DNA of 64,000 nucleotides from Ramazzottius varieornatus. Taxonomy: Eukaryota; Tardigrada; Eutardigrada; Parachela; Ramazzottiidae. The stretch spans positions 2,598,278-2,662,277 of the forward strand of contig BDGG01000004.1 of assembly GCA_001949185.1 (NCBI GenBank). The letters are read 5' to 3'. The translations under genes and the position numbers were made by a program. Of this stretch, positions 16,496 through 29,077 are shown piece by piece (within the stretch, counting starts at the first letter, position 1; the number at the start of each line of letters is the position of its first letter). Below the pieces are notes generated by a model, which searched no databases, was not told where the DNA came from, and worked only from the letters and a program-made list of their open reading frames with translations.

Positions 16496-17655
16496 ATGTC
16501 TCTTCTCATAAGGAATCTTCAAAGAACGGTGCGTTTCAATCAGAGAAAGCTGCGGCGGGATGTGGATGCCATCCGGAACATCATGAACATACATACGTTC
16601 GATGTGAGTAGAATACAATTTTTGCTAATTTTGTATAACAATTGAGCAGTGGGCAGAGTGGATCAGTAAGGCGCGGCCAGATGACATTATATGAAGCGGG
16701 ACATGAAATTAAAGAATATCCGTAGACGACCAATGAAAGCACCCAATGTCTAACTTTGGCAATCTTGATTGGTCAATTAAGGGCAATTTTTATTTCGTTG
16801 CCGCTCCATATTACTTGAACTAGCCCCGCCTTACTGATCTACTCTGCCCATTGCTCAATTATTACTCCTTTAAGGTTTTCTGATTTGCGACGTCCCCTTT
16901 TCCCATAGGTCAGTATATCCTGCGTGGACAACGAAAGTGAGTTACACCCGCTTTCTTACCACAGTCGCCAATTTGCGACAACGCAGCAACGGTAGGAAGC
17001 GGCAGGCAGTCGCGCTTTGGTACTGTCCGCACGTGAGCGCGAACCGGAAGTCAACCGAACTTCCGGTTCGCTCTGGACGAAGACGTCGTCCTCGTTCTCA
17101 CCGTAATTATCGTCTTTTCAGCTATCCGAAAGATGAACACGCAGTATAGAAAGATGGACAAGGCTACCGATGTCCTTTACTTTGGTTTGCACGACTTCAC
17201 GGAACCATTTGATCCCAGTACTATGAAACTCGGCTCCAACAAGGAGAAGTCTTTGCTCGAAAGTATCCCGCCAGGGAACGCAACAGCCGACCCTTTTCTT
17301 CAAGTGGTGGAAGTGCCAGATCTTGGTGATGTCTATTTCGGCATGCCTTACGTTTACGACTACTGCACGAGGAAAAACATTTCGCTGGAAGATGAATTAG
17401 TCGTAAGTTTACTCGTTGCAGTCGGTCTTCGTTATATGGCGTTTCCCGACTGCAAGTTCTGTGTTCTCTGTCACCTTGCAGGTTTTGGCAACCCATGGTT
17501 TCGCTCATCTCTTGGGCTACGATCACGAAGCATCCATGGAAGACTTCAAAATAGTGTACCTGTTTGAATTTGACATTCTGAGAAAATTTGACTGGGCCAC
17601 AGGCCGAAATACTCTAGTGGTTAAAGAGCTAACGCTAGACGATGGTCATTGTTAA
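16496..17655 (+). CDS. YBEY: YBEY endoribonuclease (YbeY/UPF0054 family)
   Basis: Metal-dependent endoribonuclease; in animals it acts in mitochondria on 12S rRNA and mitoribosome assembly. Exon 1 from 16496 gives MSLLIRNLQRTVRFNQRK, which matches human MSLVIRNLQR and fixes the start; an in-frame ATG six bases upstream is possible. Exon 2 (about 16910-16932) encodes VSISCVDNE. Exon 3 includes the conserved MDKATDVLYF and LGDVYFGMPYVYDY. The zinc site THGFAHLLGYDHE (HGxxHLxGYDH) is complete in the exon beginning about 17482. The frame then reads on without another intron to LTLDDGHC and stop at 17653-17655, aligning with the F..ILRKF...TGRN end of human YBEY. Intron 1 contains a MITE and intron 2 a short hairpin. 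Confidence 0.92.
16640..16860. mobile_element. MITE-like element with ~38-bp terminal inverted repeats
   Basis: The left end (16640-16677, beginning AATTGAGCAGTGGGCAGAGT) and right end (16823-16860) are inverted copies with three mismatches in 38 bp. The ~145-bp interior has no ORF. The element lies wholly inside YBEY intron 1. The target-site duplication is not clear because the similarity extends a few bases further out (TAACAATTG against TAATAATTG). Confidence 0.82.
17039..17071. repeat. 13-bp perfect hairpin in YBEY intron 2
   Basis: GCGAACCGGAAGT and its exact reverse complement are separated by a 7-nt loop. The arms contain CCGGAAGT, which matches an ETS-factor site on both strands, so it may be a regulatory palindrome or a chance foldback. 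Confidence 0.5.
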
Positions 17656-18001
17656 GTTCTTCCATTTCAGAGGCCAAATGCTTTTTGTGATTTCACTTCT
17701 GCTATTCGCGATTGAGGTACAGAAGGATACAGTTGGATCCTCTGATGTAGGTAGCTCGCAACAGAAAGACAACTCAAGATTGGCATCTAGAAGGAGAAAA
17801 GTATGCAAATGGGAAAAGGTAAAACTAAATCATCGTTGTCGGCCGGTATTTTCACCAAAAAGCTAGACTAGTTTTCGCGACACATGGGGATAACACAGAA
17901 ACGATCAGACAATGCTGCTACAACAAAAAAATCGCTATCCAGGTACTACAGTAAAATTTAACAACAAACGCGAACTGAAATCCCTTAACGGCCTTTGCAC
18001 T
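17656..18001. other. Convergent intergenic region, YBEY / Piwi
   Basis: 346 bp between two tail-to-tail genes, probably both 3' UTRs. A short frame here (MLFVISLLLFAIEVQKD) could only extend YBEY if an extra intron were used, which I consider unlikely. Confidence 0.4.
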
Positions 18002-21000
18002 TTACAAGAAGAAGAGCTTGTCGGCAATGTCCATCTTGGGCTCCGTACGGTCGTAGCAGGCACCACTCTGGTAGGCCAGCTTGTGAGCGTACTACAAGAA
18101 CAAAATTTGAGCATGAGTTACAGTAGTTGAAACCTCAAGTGGAAATCGAGAGGTGAGAAACGTCACCATGCAAGGAGCCGGAACTTTGATGGTTCCCGTC
18201 CAGTTGTAGTACATGTGAGTCAGCTTGTAGGCCAGGCTCTGGATGTGATCCACGGACAGTCGAGGCTTTTCAGGCTGGTGGACCACAACGAAGTGGACAG
18301 GCGTCACGCTTCCTTCGCGCACATTCTGGGGAACCAAGTAAAAGTCGTACATGTCGCGACGGGTGATAACCTCGTCGCAGACTGTGCCAGGCTTTGGGTT
18401 GTTCAGAGTTTCCTCCGCTCCTTTTTTCTATTAACATCAGCAAGAACTGTCAACAAAAATTCCACAAGAAGTTATCAAGGTCTCCAAGAAAAAAGTACCT
18501 CGACCAGGAACATGCGCTGGTTGATTCGCTTCTGCACCACAATGTAGTACACTTCCGGGTCCCAGTCGGCCTCGCTGCGGCTGTTGCTGCTTTCCGAGCT
18601 CGAAGAGTCTTCCTGAAACAGCTCCATCACCACAGCTGGGTCACGGCAGACATGCAGAAGTTGCGGCAGTTCATAGTTGCCGGCCTTGTCCAGTTCGTCA
18701 TCGCTCAGGCCATCGCGGAAGAAGACAATGACATTCGGCAAGAACTTGTTGCGCTGCAGTTGATCACATTAGAACGATACAAGACACATAAGCGAATCTG
18801 ACACTTTCAAAAAGAAATCCAAGCAAAGAGGCAGACGTACCTTGACGTAAGCGTTCAGAGCGCTCATGAAGGAGATGTTCAAGCCCGAACCCAGTTCCGC
18901 CTTGGGGTTCTGGAAGTTGCATCGACTATGCCAACGAGTGAAGGTGTCGTCCGTGCTGGCCACCATTGCAGTGACAGACTCGCGCTGGCGCTTCAGGTCG
19001 TGGTCTACAAAAGTCAGTTAGATACTCTTGCCATTACTCTTGTAGGATAAACCACGAGACAAGAACGAAACTGGTTTGACTCTGAACTTTAGCGTAAAAC
19101 GAATGAAGCCAATAAAGAAATAGTTCAAAGCAGAAATTTTACAAGGCAGAAATTTACAGCAGCATATCATGATGAGGAAAAAAAGAGACCCTTAGGAGAA
19201 ATCGTAGACACTTACATGCGTCGATACCCACAACCATCATTCGCACTGGTTCATCGTTCTAGCAAAAGATATAAGCGTTCCTATTCGAAGTGAATGAATA
19301 ACGGACTGTGCGAAAAGCGGAACGTCTTTTTTACCTGTCGGAGAGGAATCTGGATGTTTCCCATTCGCCACAAGTAGCCACCCAACTTGCAGTTCATTTG
19401 CAGTGCGATCTTCTGAACAATGGCTCGCATGCGGTCGGGCTTTGACAGGGTTCGCTGGTTGATGCACTGCGAAGCGACGCCATAGGTGACATGGCACGCC
19501 TTCTTAACCGCTGCGTAACGATCGTCTCGCGGAGTCGGGAAGATCAACACGACCATCTCGCTCTTCAAAAGAAACACTCGTTTAGACCACACGTGAAGCA
19601 AAGTATTGATAACAAGCGAAACCCAAAGAAAGGTAGAAGAAAGCGTTAAGAACCTAAACCGGAAGGCGGCAGGTAAATCCGACTAGTTCTTCACCCACAT
19701 ACATACCAAGACCCGCGGACATTCAACCACAATCTGTATGCATGTACGCGAACCCACGTCAGTGTTACAGAATAATATTTTGCAAGCGTACTTATGGTGC
19801 TGCTCACACCTACATACAGCCGAATGTAGTATCCCAAAACGCACTTATATGCAGGTTTCTTGAAGTTAAATTGAAACAGGGAAGCAGATTTCACTTCCGA
19901 AGGTAGAGCCAAATGTAGCGTTATTCAACCATAATATACGAAGATTAGAGGAAGTGAAAAGCAACTGTAAAGATATAAACGCTACGTGTACCTTGTGCTT
20001 GGTGACAGCGGACTGGACGCAGTTGACATAAGCAATGTTGGTGTCGGTGGTCAATGGCATCGGGTTGGGTGCGGCCACGTTCATGCCCAGCTGCTGGCCC
20101 ACATCCCCCAACATGCAGCTGAACTCCTCGGCTGTTCGCTGGTCTCGTTGCTGGAAGATGATGGACCACTTCTGAAGCGGCATGGAGCTCAGAATGCCGC
20201 CTTTGCACGTGGCGCTGCGAGTCCAGTCGCCGTTGTCAGGAGCCGTCACCATTCCTCGGGCGTTCCCGAACTGCAGGCTTTCCGGTGGGAGAACCCGACC
20301 GTTGAAGCGCAGCAACTCGGTGCTGATCTTGATTCCCCAGCTCTCCATCAGCGTCTTGGCAATGTCTGTCGACTTTAGACTGTTCAGGTAGTTGGCGATG
20401 TACTCGAATCGGTTCTTTGGAGACAACTTGGTTGTCTGCGTGATCGCCTGCAAACAAGAAGTTTGAAGTTCTCTGACCATCGTGGAAAAGGATTGAAACA
20501 TCGAAAAGAAGGTTTCACGTACTTTCATGGCGTTGAAGTTGGCTCGGAGGTCGTCCTGGATGCCAGTTAGCTGGCACAGCTCGGGGATTAGAGCGATGAG
20601 GCGGTTCTCGCGTCGTCGGACGCCGGTGGGTGCGGGCTTGGAGAACATCAGCGGCTGCTTCATGTCCTTAATGTCGATGTTGTGGTGCTTCTTGTAGTAG
20701 TCCACGTACGAGATGTCCCCTTCCCGAGTCTTGAACGTGTTCGTCGGGTTCTCGTCCCACTTGATTTCCGACACAGTGTAGCTCTTGTCATTGTAAGGCT
20801 AGCCAACAAAAATCGACCTAGTGAACCAGAAGCTCAAACGTAGACTAGTTTGAAGTGCGAACTCAGGAAGCGATCCCATTCTAGAGAGCCATCGGAAAGA
20901 CTACAACACGGAAGTAAAAGGGACCCCTACCGTGAGGACGGTGGAGCCAATCAAATTGTCTCGGACGAGCTTCTGCATGAGTTCGCCACGAGGCCCCGAA

Positions 21001-22810
21001 GTGTTCTTCCATTGGTCCCTGCAGAAGATCAACGCAATAATTTCCTCTATCAAGAAGCGGAAATAAAGATCAGTGACTGAAAATAGCTTAACGCACAGCA
21101 GCATCTTGACGTTTCCTACTCGGACAACACGGAAAGCCGCGTCGGCCATTAGAAGAATACCGCCAGAGTAGGGATTGACCGAAGTCTGAAATCCAGGCCA
21201 GATCTCAAGTGCCGGCATGTTCCCTTCCTTCAACTGGACTCGCTTGCTTGGATCGTAGCGATTGCGACCGATCTGCACGAACTTCAGCGCCATTTCTAAC
21301 CTGCGAGAGAACATTCAGCATGACCAAAACTTCCCACATTGACACACGGATACGAATCGACTTGTTCTATCTTCACACTTTGAAATACAGTCACAAAATA
21401 ATAACTCCGAACCTAACAACACAGAGTCATCAAATTAGAATTTCTTACTCTCGAACGACCAGGTTCATCAGTTCTTTGCTCTCGTTGACGCGGTTCTGCA
21501 TCACTTGGCGCACAGTCAACTTGTACTTCTGATCGGGACTGAAAGGCGAATCCACAAAGTAATCTTGTTCCTAGAACCAAAGGAACATAACGAACTGATC
21601 TAACATTGTCAATTAGGGTACGACACCCTACCTCTTTGGGGAGTTGAACGGCCAGGAAGAGGTTGTCGAAGTCGAAGAGGTACGGACCAGGAAAATGCTG
21701 CTCGATCTTTTCGATCAACTTCGGTCGCAGGCGAGTACTCCATGTCTGTGGGTAGAAGTCCACGCGATACTCGTAGACCATGGCATACTGTGCAGCTTCG
21801 AAATGGACCACATTCCCCGCCAGATTCACCCTGAAAAACACGGGTTAGGTAGTTTCAGTGCAAGACTAAAACGAAAATGCTTCAGGAAATCAGTTCATCC
21901 TAGATATCAAGTTTCGGGCTTTTGTGATCCTTCAAACACAGATGAAAGAAACCAACGAAGTAAAGCGCGCAGTTACACCAAGTAAAACAGCTTGAAAAGT
22001 GGGAATGTACTCACGGACGACCAGTTTGTCCTTTCGGTTTTCGTTTGAAGCGAAGTTCTGCCTCGCGACGTTCCCGTTCGAGACGAGCGCCTTCTGCTCC
22101 TTGTGGAATATCGCCTGGTCGTGCACCAGGAACAGCTACTGCTTGACCGTCGCCGGCAGGAGCTGTAGCCGACTGTAGTGGTCCTTGACCAGCATCCCCA
22201 CTGCGTCTGTCAGCCGTAGGGACACTGGCAACAGGTTTGTCTCCGGTCTGTAACTGCTGCATGCGCTGGGCCAAATCCACAGGCTGCTCTCGTGGGATAG
22301 GTCCCACCGCCTGCAAAACAGAAAAATTTTCAACTTTCAGCCGCGTAAAACACAAGAACACGATTTGTCCATCAAACAGTTTGAGCAACTGAGTCAAGAA
22401 AACGTTACCGGTGGCGCTGGTGGCAATCCAGTTCCTGTGGTTCCGATCTCCGGAGCAGCCACACTGGTGGATGGCACTGAAGCACTGACTCCCAGTCGTC
22501 GTCCTCGGCCGACAATTCCTCTTCGAGCAAAAACTGTAGTGGTGGCGGCTGTTGGTGGTGCATCTTGAGGAAGTGTTCCGGTAGCAGCAGCTGCAGGTTG
22601 AGCTGGTGCCGGCGTCGCCGCTGCTGCTTGTAGTGCAAATCCTCTTCCTCGCCCAACTCCTGGAGTCACCTGAGGAGGAGAAATAGCGGATGTCGGAGCT
22701 GAAGATGTGGATGGAACGGAGTCATCGGCCGAAGGAGCAGCTGGCGGAGCCACCGAATCGGCGCGAGGCAAACCACGACCGATTCCGCGACCAATTCCCC
22801 TTCCCGTCAT
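18002..22810 (-). CDS. PIWI-clade Argonaute protein
   Basis: piRNA-guided silencing nuclease, normally germline. The start at 22810 opens MTGRGIGRGIGRGLPRAD, an RG-repeat N terminus of the kind methylated for Tudor binding, then an Ala/Pro-rich stretch. The N domain includes KPKGQTGRP, VNLAGNVVHFEAAQ and IEQHFPGPYLFDFDN. The PAZ region ends GDISYVDYYKKHHNIDIKD and PTGVRRRENRLIALIPELCQ. The MID region has FPTPRDDRYAAVKKACHV and GVASQCINQRTL. The PIWI domain has MMVVGIDA (first Asp), NVIVFFRDGLSDDE (second Asp) and YAHKLAYQSG (His), so the DEDH slicer set looks complete apart from the Glu finger, which I could not place. An acidic-serine insertion (EDSSSSESSNSRSEADWD) interrupts the PIWI domain. 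The C terminus, MDIADKLFFL, is Piwi-like. Confidence 0.95.
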
Positions 22811-23816
22811 TATGCTTTCTGCAAACTATCAACCGCGATCATGAAAGGTTAGAAACCACAGCTCACTGCTGTTCTTGATCTGGTGGTTAACAGGACTTAT
22901 GAGGTAAATCCTAGGAGAGAACGAGATGAAACCGGATCTGCTTGTCCAGATTGATACTATTTCTTAAAGGAAAATCAGCCAGATTTGTTTTCAGTTCTTA
23001 CGTCAAGTTTGCCGCTTGCTCCGGAGGTTGCTTGCTTGAAGGGGCCTTCAAATCAAGTCAAGACGAAGTTTAGTGGCCAGTGATGGGAGAAACTAATCAG
23101 AAGGATGCTCTTTCTGGACTCCGCGCGTACAGACGTGAAGATTTCTGGACTCCGCGCGTACAGACGTGAAGATTTCTGGACTGGCTTTCGACACAAGACA
23201 GTCGGCCGGTCCCCCACGTAAAATTTTCCGGCTGCAGCCTGCAGGCGGAGACTGGGGACAAACGAATCACAAACGCTGCTGCCCTGCTGCGCCTGCTAGG
23301 GCGTCAATGCGTTGTGCAACAGGTGCCAAACCGGGTAGCGGCCCAGTCGATATTCAAGATAACCGGAAGCTCAAGATGGACAACCAACCAGTTCTTGGCG
23401 TAAGATTCTCAGTTCCCGACTCTTTTCTTGTACCGAAATCTGTCCCCACCCTTTGCACACTTTCTTTTTATTACAAACAAACGTTACTGACATAAGCTTC
23501 CAGAATAGGTCTCCGCATCTGCTAATCAAAAAGCATCAGGAAGTACAGCGAACCAAAGATATCTTTCGCGGTATTTATTCCGGCGCACAGCGATAACAGC
23601 GAGGTCAGACAACTATCCGCGAGCTCCCTTCACGTCTACAAAATCAAACCAAAACTCGAGAGTGTGCGATAACTTCGATTCATCCAGACCGCACATAAGT
23701 TCCATGTAAGCACGACAAACAGATTACGAAAAACTGTTCATACCATCTCCCGCGAATAAGTACTGGCTAACGGTACCATTATTTGGACCTACACAGGTAA
23801 ACTGCAATAGCAACAA
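22811..23816. other. Piwi upstream region with 31-bp tandem repeat
   Basis: About 1 kb between the Piwi start and the end of the mitoribosomal gene (both minus strand), so it holds the Piwi promoter and 5' UTR. One repeat lies at 23111-23179. A 109-codon plus-strand ORF across it has no recognisable features and I do not call it. Confidence 0.4.
23111..23179. repeat. Tandem repeat, 31-bp unit, about 2.2 copies
   Basis: The unit TTTCTGGACTCCGCGCGTAC followed by AGACGTGAAGA is repeated exactly twice, with a third partial start (TTTCTGGACT). It sits about 300 bp upstream of the Piwi start codon. Confidence 0.9.
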
Positions 23817-24867
23817 TCACACTGAGAACCAGGTCGGCGCACCGGATCTATGCCATTTCTGACTCTTGTCAAGCCTCATCTTATTCAGTGCATCGCTAAA
23901 GCCTTCTTCCTCTTTCTCCAGAGCTTGGCGCACAACGTCCGGAAATAGGTTCGGAAAATGAAATTCCACGTTCTTCTCCTGGAAAAAAAACAGGGTTACG
24001 CAAGCCTCATACAGTTCCCGAGCGGGCTTTGGCGGCATTTACGAGACAGAAGGCGAGACCTGCATGTCGAGCACTCCAGGTGTGTTCGCAACAACCCTTC
24101 GCAAAAAACTGATTCGCGGTCACCAAATTTTGAACGCGATCAAGACTACTGTTTCGAGCGATCGCATCTATTTGTTGGGTCGTTTTCTGGGCACGTTGAC
24201 CACTTACCATCGTTACGAAGGCATACTTTTGATCCGGTTCCTCGACCTTGTGCCCGGCTGGATGCCTTATAAGCATTCCTACAACCAAACAAAGATTTCG
24301 ATTACAGCAAAAATTCTATGTCTACACCCCCGTGTAGTAAGCCATACCACCACGAATTCACAACTTATGATGTTACAGAATAGTTCGCATTATTTCACCT
24401 GTTGCTCCCGTCATGAATATATATGGTAATATGTCGAGCGGAAAGCAATCTGAACGCAGTCAACTGACCCTTTTTTATATGTGTCCGTACTTCCTTGACG
24501 GGAACGTTGTAGATCTTCGTTAGATAGTTCTTCACATCGATCTTCGACATCCTGCAACATATACAGCATAGTGCTTGACAAGTTGTTTTCACCTCAATAT
24601 AGCCGTCGCTGCCCAGATTTAGGGTGTTAGCCATATATATGTTAGCTTCATACTTCATATCGATTTTGAAGTGAGCCATGTTTGGAGGAATTGCGCGCGC
24701 CGGTCTGACAAGCTTCATATAGAAGTCTGGAAGGAAAATTCGAAGCTGTGGTCCACCTGGCTTCCAGAGAGGATATCTGCTTGAACAAAGAAAGCGAACC
24801 GATAGATCAGCTTGCTTATTATTTCAACCATATCGAAATTGAATTCGTCTTACGTTTTGGTCGCCAT
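23817..24867 (-). CDS. MRPL23: Mitochondrial ribosomal protein uL23m (MRPL23)
   Basis: Large-subunit mitoribosome protein. The minus-strand exons read MATKT, then RYPLWKPGGPQLRIFLPDFY, MKLVRPARAIPPNMAHFKID, MSKIDVKNYLTKIYNVPVKE and VRTHIKKG. EEPDQKYAFVTM and VEFHFPNLFPDVVRQALEKE follow, and the protein ends RSGAPTWFSV with TGA at 23817-23819. Each block aligns in order with human MRPL23 (YPLYRLGGPQLRVF, LRNYLEGIYNVPV, YKVAYVQL, FTFPDLFP, GGVPSWFGL). The start ATG at 24867 lies in a short first exon with a GTAAGA donor. Divergent from ATAD3, another gene for a mitochondrial protein. Confidence 0.93.
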
Positions 24868-25583
24868 TTTCCTACGCAGAAGGCGGAATTCTGATACCGT
24901 ATTAAGGGATGCTCCCCCTTATACCCCGAATGACGCACACGGGATAAACAGCGTCAGAACATGCAGGGACAGATGAAAAGTGAAGGTGGGGAGGAACCGG
25001 ATAATCACTAAGAGCATACAGTCTCCGCCGGTTGTCAAAGGACCCTCAGCAAATCAACTGTCAGGTGCGCTCAGATCTCCAGTCCTGATGACAACATGCA
25101 CTGCATCTTCGATACTCCCACAAACGTCACGGGTCAGGAACTAAATTGCTGGAAGACATTGAACGATCACCTTGAAACGATGTGATTTTTTTTCGATCGA
25201 ACGAGACAACTTCGTTAACAGACAGTTAATGCGGATCACGATCGACAGATTGCGACAATGTTGGTGCATCGGACACTGTACTCTGTCTCCGTGTCGCACC
25301 GTTCAATACGCGCAGCTAGGTGTACTGAGATGCAACATTATGATCTGCGTCAACCGTTGATTGCTACGTCAAAAGTACGCAGGTTCGTGTTCCGATTGTT
25401 GAATTCTGGGTACTGAATTTCGTCATAGATTGCATCATTGCATCAACAGTCAACAGTCTGAATGTCTGATAGATACCAATTAGCAAACAGTATTAATTAG
25501 GTTTTCTGGACTCTGCTCTTCCGCACCGACTACGGGATTGTGGGATCGCTGGTGGGAATCGACACAGCTGCTTGTTTAGTCAA
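24868..25583. promoter_or_regulatory. Divergent intergenic region, MRPL23 / ATAD3
   Basis: 716 bp between two divergent nuclear genes for mitochondrial proteins. No ORF or repeat of note; a shared promoter is possible but not demonstrable here. Confidence 0.4.
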
Positions 25584-28500
25584 ATGTCGTGGCTCCTTGG
25601 ACGTCGCAAGAATGTGGAAGAGTTTCCATCATCAGATAATTCAGCGGGTGGAGCCGGCGCGGACAACTCCGAAGCTGGACAACGAGGTGGACGATCACCT
25701 AATGATGGCACAGCAAAGGCCGGAACGGGATCGGGAGACTCAGCCAGGATGGACGCCTACCGTTTCGATTCAGCTGCGTTAGAACGAGCGGCGCGTGCTG
25801 CGAAGGAACTCGAATCGTCCAGTAAGCAGCATAATGCAAGATTCCTTCCTTCTCTGTCTTGCGTTATGAGGAGTGAGATACTTCGGTGTGTTATAGACTC
25901 TTGTTCACAGAAAATGCCAAGGAAGCTCTGGAGGTTACTCGGCTTCATGAAACAACTATCCAGATGGAACATCAGAAGGCTATCAAGGTACCTAGACAGT
26001 TGTCCTATCCCGCTTCCAGTCTCCATAATACAGATAACGGTATTTTGCCGCGGACTGTAACGGACACTGCCGTCTGCAATCCGGTTTCCCGGAATAATAT
26101 TTCAAAAGGAAACCTACAACGCTGGATTTTCTGGATAGTGTATATTATCCAGTTTCTGCGCTCAGACTGCTGTGAACTATATTAACACGTTTCTTATGGC
26201 TTAGCAATACGAGGCCCACACGGAAGAAATCCGATTGGAGCAGATTCGTGCTCAGCACGAAGAGAAAAGAAAGACACTCACCGAAGAAACGAAGCAAGCT
26301 CAACAAGTAAGTTCCTGAAGCCTTTGCTGGATTAAGTTTAGTTCAGTATATCTATCCTCTTTGTAGCGCGCCGCGTATCAGGATCAGTTAGCCAGGAAGC
26401 GCTACGATGATCAACTAGCGCAACAGGTTTGGCTTCCTGCTTCTTCATCAAGAGCTGTTCTTTTACGGTACTGGTTCCCGTACTCCGTAAACCCTCCCGG
26501 CTTATTTTATAGCAAAGAGTAAACGACGAAAATCTTCGGAAACAAGAAGAGTCGATTCAGAAACAAGAAGCCTTGAAAAGAGGTACTACAGTATGTTTAG
26601 TTCTCTGTCAGCCCGCAGACGATTAGTTATGTTATCTGCAGCCTTTCCTTTCATCCGCAGCTACCATCGAACACGAGCTATCGCTAAGGGAAAAGCTTGA
26701 CATTAAGCGAGCAGAAGCCCAGGCCAGGGCAAAAGCCAAAGCAGAACGGGAAAACCGCGACCTTATCCTTGAGAAAATTCGCGTCGAGGCTGGTGAGAAG
26801 CGTACCACAACTTTGGAATCCATCAAGTACGTACTGGATCAAGTTTGCTGTGGTCATGTGGTACCCTGCGTTTACCCGCCACTTCACTTCCTGACATCTT
26901 TCATCTTATTTCAGGACTGCCGGTTCGATAGTAGGAGCCGGCTTGAATGCTTTCATCAACGACTGGGATAAAGTTACTGCTGCCGTGAGTTCCTTTCAAG
27001 CCCGAGTATCATTGTGGTCACTTGATGGATGCTTTGTGGCTTGGTTGTAGGCAGGTGGACTTACGCTCCTGGCGTTGGGTGTTTACTCTGCAAAGATGGG
27101 AACAGGTGTCGCCGCGCGCTATGTGGAGAGCCGGCTGGGCAAACCCGCTCTTGTACGTGAGACGTCCCGTTTGACGTTCTTTGAAACGCTGAGGCATCCG
27201 TGGAAGGTGAGACCAGACTCTGAACGTCATCTGGCGGACCGAAAGAATGGGCGATGGAATAATTGTCATTTGTAATTTCAGAACATAAAACGTCTGTGGA
27301 CAAAGCAGTCTGATGCTCTTGCCGGAATAGTATTGAAGGTCGGTACATCAGCTAAGAAGAGTTTAGTTGCATTTGGCATTATTACATTGACCAGCGTTGG
27401 ACGATTGTTTTTTATATATTGCAGCCTGAACTCGAATCCCGTCTTCGCGACATTGCGATCACAACGCGCCATACGAGGAAGAACAATGGATTTTATAGAA
27501 ATCTTTTGATGTATGGACCTCCTGGAACAGGAAAGACCCTTTTTGCAAAAGTAAGCGCGTGGCTTTCCGAAGTTGATAAGCCAGTTTAGCAATGATTTCT
27601 TTAGAAACTTGCTTACCATTCCGGGATGGACTACGCAATAATGACAGGAGGTGACGTTGCGCCAATGGGTCGTTCTGGAGTTACCGCCATGCATAAAACT
27701 TTTGACTGGGCAATGACGAGTAGGAAAGGGTAACTGAAGTCATCCGGTTGAAGTCGCTAGGCCGGTCTTATTCTAAGATTTTGTATTTTTCCAGATTGAT
27801 TCTTTTTGTTGATGAAGCTGACGCCTTTTTGAGAAAGCGAAGTTCGGTAAGTTCGTCACGGTATTTCAGAGCTGTGCCTGCTTTTGATGTTGTCTCGTAC
27901 GGCGAGTTTAATTACCAATACATGAAATTTCAGGAAGTAATAAGTGAAGACCTTCGAGCTGTGATCAATGCTTTCCTGTACCGGACTGGAGAGCAGTCTA
28001 AACAGTGAGTAGAGCGAACCTACATTTTCCTCCCGAGCATACAAGAGTTTCCAGCCAGTTATGGTGACCTGGTTTGTCTTGCAGTTTTATGTTAGTACTT
28101 GCCAGTAACCAGCCAGAACAGCTCGACTGGGCCATCAACGATCGTCTTGATGAAATGGTGGAGTTCGACCTGCCAGGAACCGAAGAACGGGAGAGGATGG
28201 TGCGGCTGTATTTCGAAGAGTTCGTCCTAAAACCTGCTGTGGCAGGTGGCTTCAAGAGACTCAAAGTTGAACAGTTTGACTACGGCCAAAAGTGTTCAGA
28301 GATTGCCAGGAGAACCCAAGGACTTTCTGGGCGTGAAATCTCAAAGTTGGCCGTGGCTTGGCAGGTGAGTGGAAATGTCGGCTCGATAGAATGTTTTGAA
28401 TTTCTTGTATTATGTGAAGAGCTTTAGACGGCGGAACTCATTACTGTACTCCGTTTTGGTCTTCCTGCTATAGTCAAGTGCGTATGCCTCGGAAGATGGA

Positions 28501-28677
28501 ATTCTCACGGAGAAGATGGTTGATGCCAGAGTGGACGATGTGTTGAAGCAACACAAGCAGAAGGTGACGTGGAGGGCGGAAGACGAGAATCAGTACCGGA
28601 AGAGCTCGGGTCTGGCTGCGGGACAAGAAAGTTCAGTGTACGCGATCAGAGAAAATATTGCAAGCGAAATGCGGTGA
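25584..28677 (+). CDS. ATAD3-type mitochondrial AAA+ ATPase
   Basis: Inner-membrane AAA+ protein linked to nucleoid organisation, cholesterol transport and mitochondrial translation. The start at 25584 gives [16 protein letters not shown], as in the family (human MSWLFGINK). Then come a Gly/Ala-rich stretch, a long charged coiled coil spread over several small exons ([38 protein letters not shown]), and the membrane segment [20 protein letters not shown] near 27055-27110. The AAA domain has Walker A GPPGTGKT (about 27510-27535), Walker [13 protein letters not shown] and sensor 1 [33 protein letters not shown] lies in the lid. The frame stops at TGA 28675-28677 after SEMR, but that stop overlaps a G|GTGAGT donor, so a final exon in 28700-29005 is possible. 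Confidence 0.96.
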
Positions 28678-29077
28678 GTTCCACCACCAATTGTTTTTTG
28701 TTTGAATTTTACGTCTATTTCATTGAAATTATACTATTCCCCAATTTTGAGTGCTGGTTGGGATAGTTTGGTGTGCGCGGTGCGAGTGGCATTCGAATGT
28801 GGAACGATCGACCTGTCTTTATGAGCCCAGTTTCATCAGTTCTTCCTCGCGAGCCACTGGCCAAAACATTAGTAATCAGAAGGAGTACGGAATTTTCTCG
28901 AGACCGTCTGTATCCAAAGTTAATTTGTTGAGCGAAGCAGTCACGATGACACGACAAGTCGAAACACATGTAGAGATCAGGGATGAGCATGCTGACGAGT
29001 ATTAGAAGACATTGGCTTGTATTGAAATCAGTCCGAGAAGCAACACCGGCCGCGATGAGGTCGTCGTGCAGTCTACA
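28678..29077. other. Convergent intergenic region, ATAD3 / VAMP array
   Basis: 400 bp between the last supported ATAD3 codon and the end of the first synaptobrevin. A plus-strand open frame (to 29005, ending EIRDEHADEY) could be a last ATAD3 exon; I cannot decide from sequence alone. Confidence 0.35.

Noticed and set aside
17642-17866. Possible extra membrane-spanning exon for YBEY (MLFVISLLLFAIEV)
   Set aside because: The preceding exon already reads through to a natural end that aligns with YBEY C termini; YBEY proteins have no membrane helix.
23166-23495. 109-codon plus-strand ORF over the Piwi upstream tandem repeat
   Set aside because: It begins inside the tandem repeat, has no motif and no splice-supported continuation.
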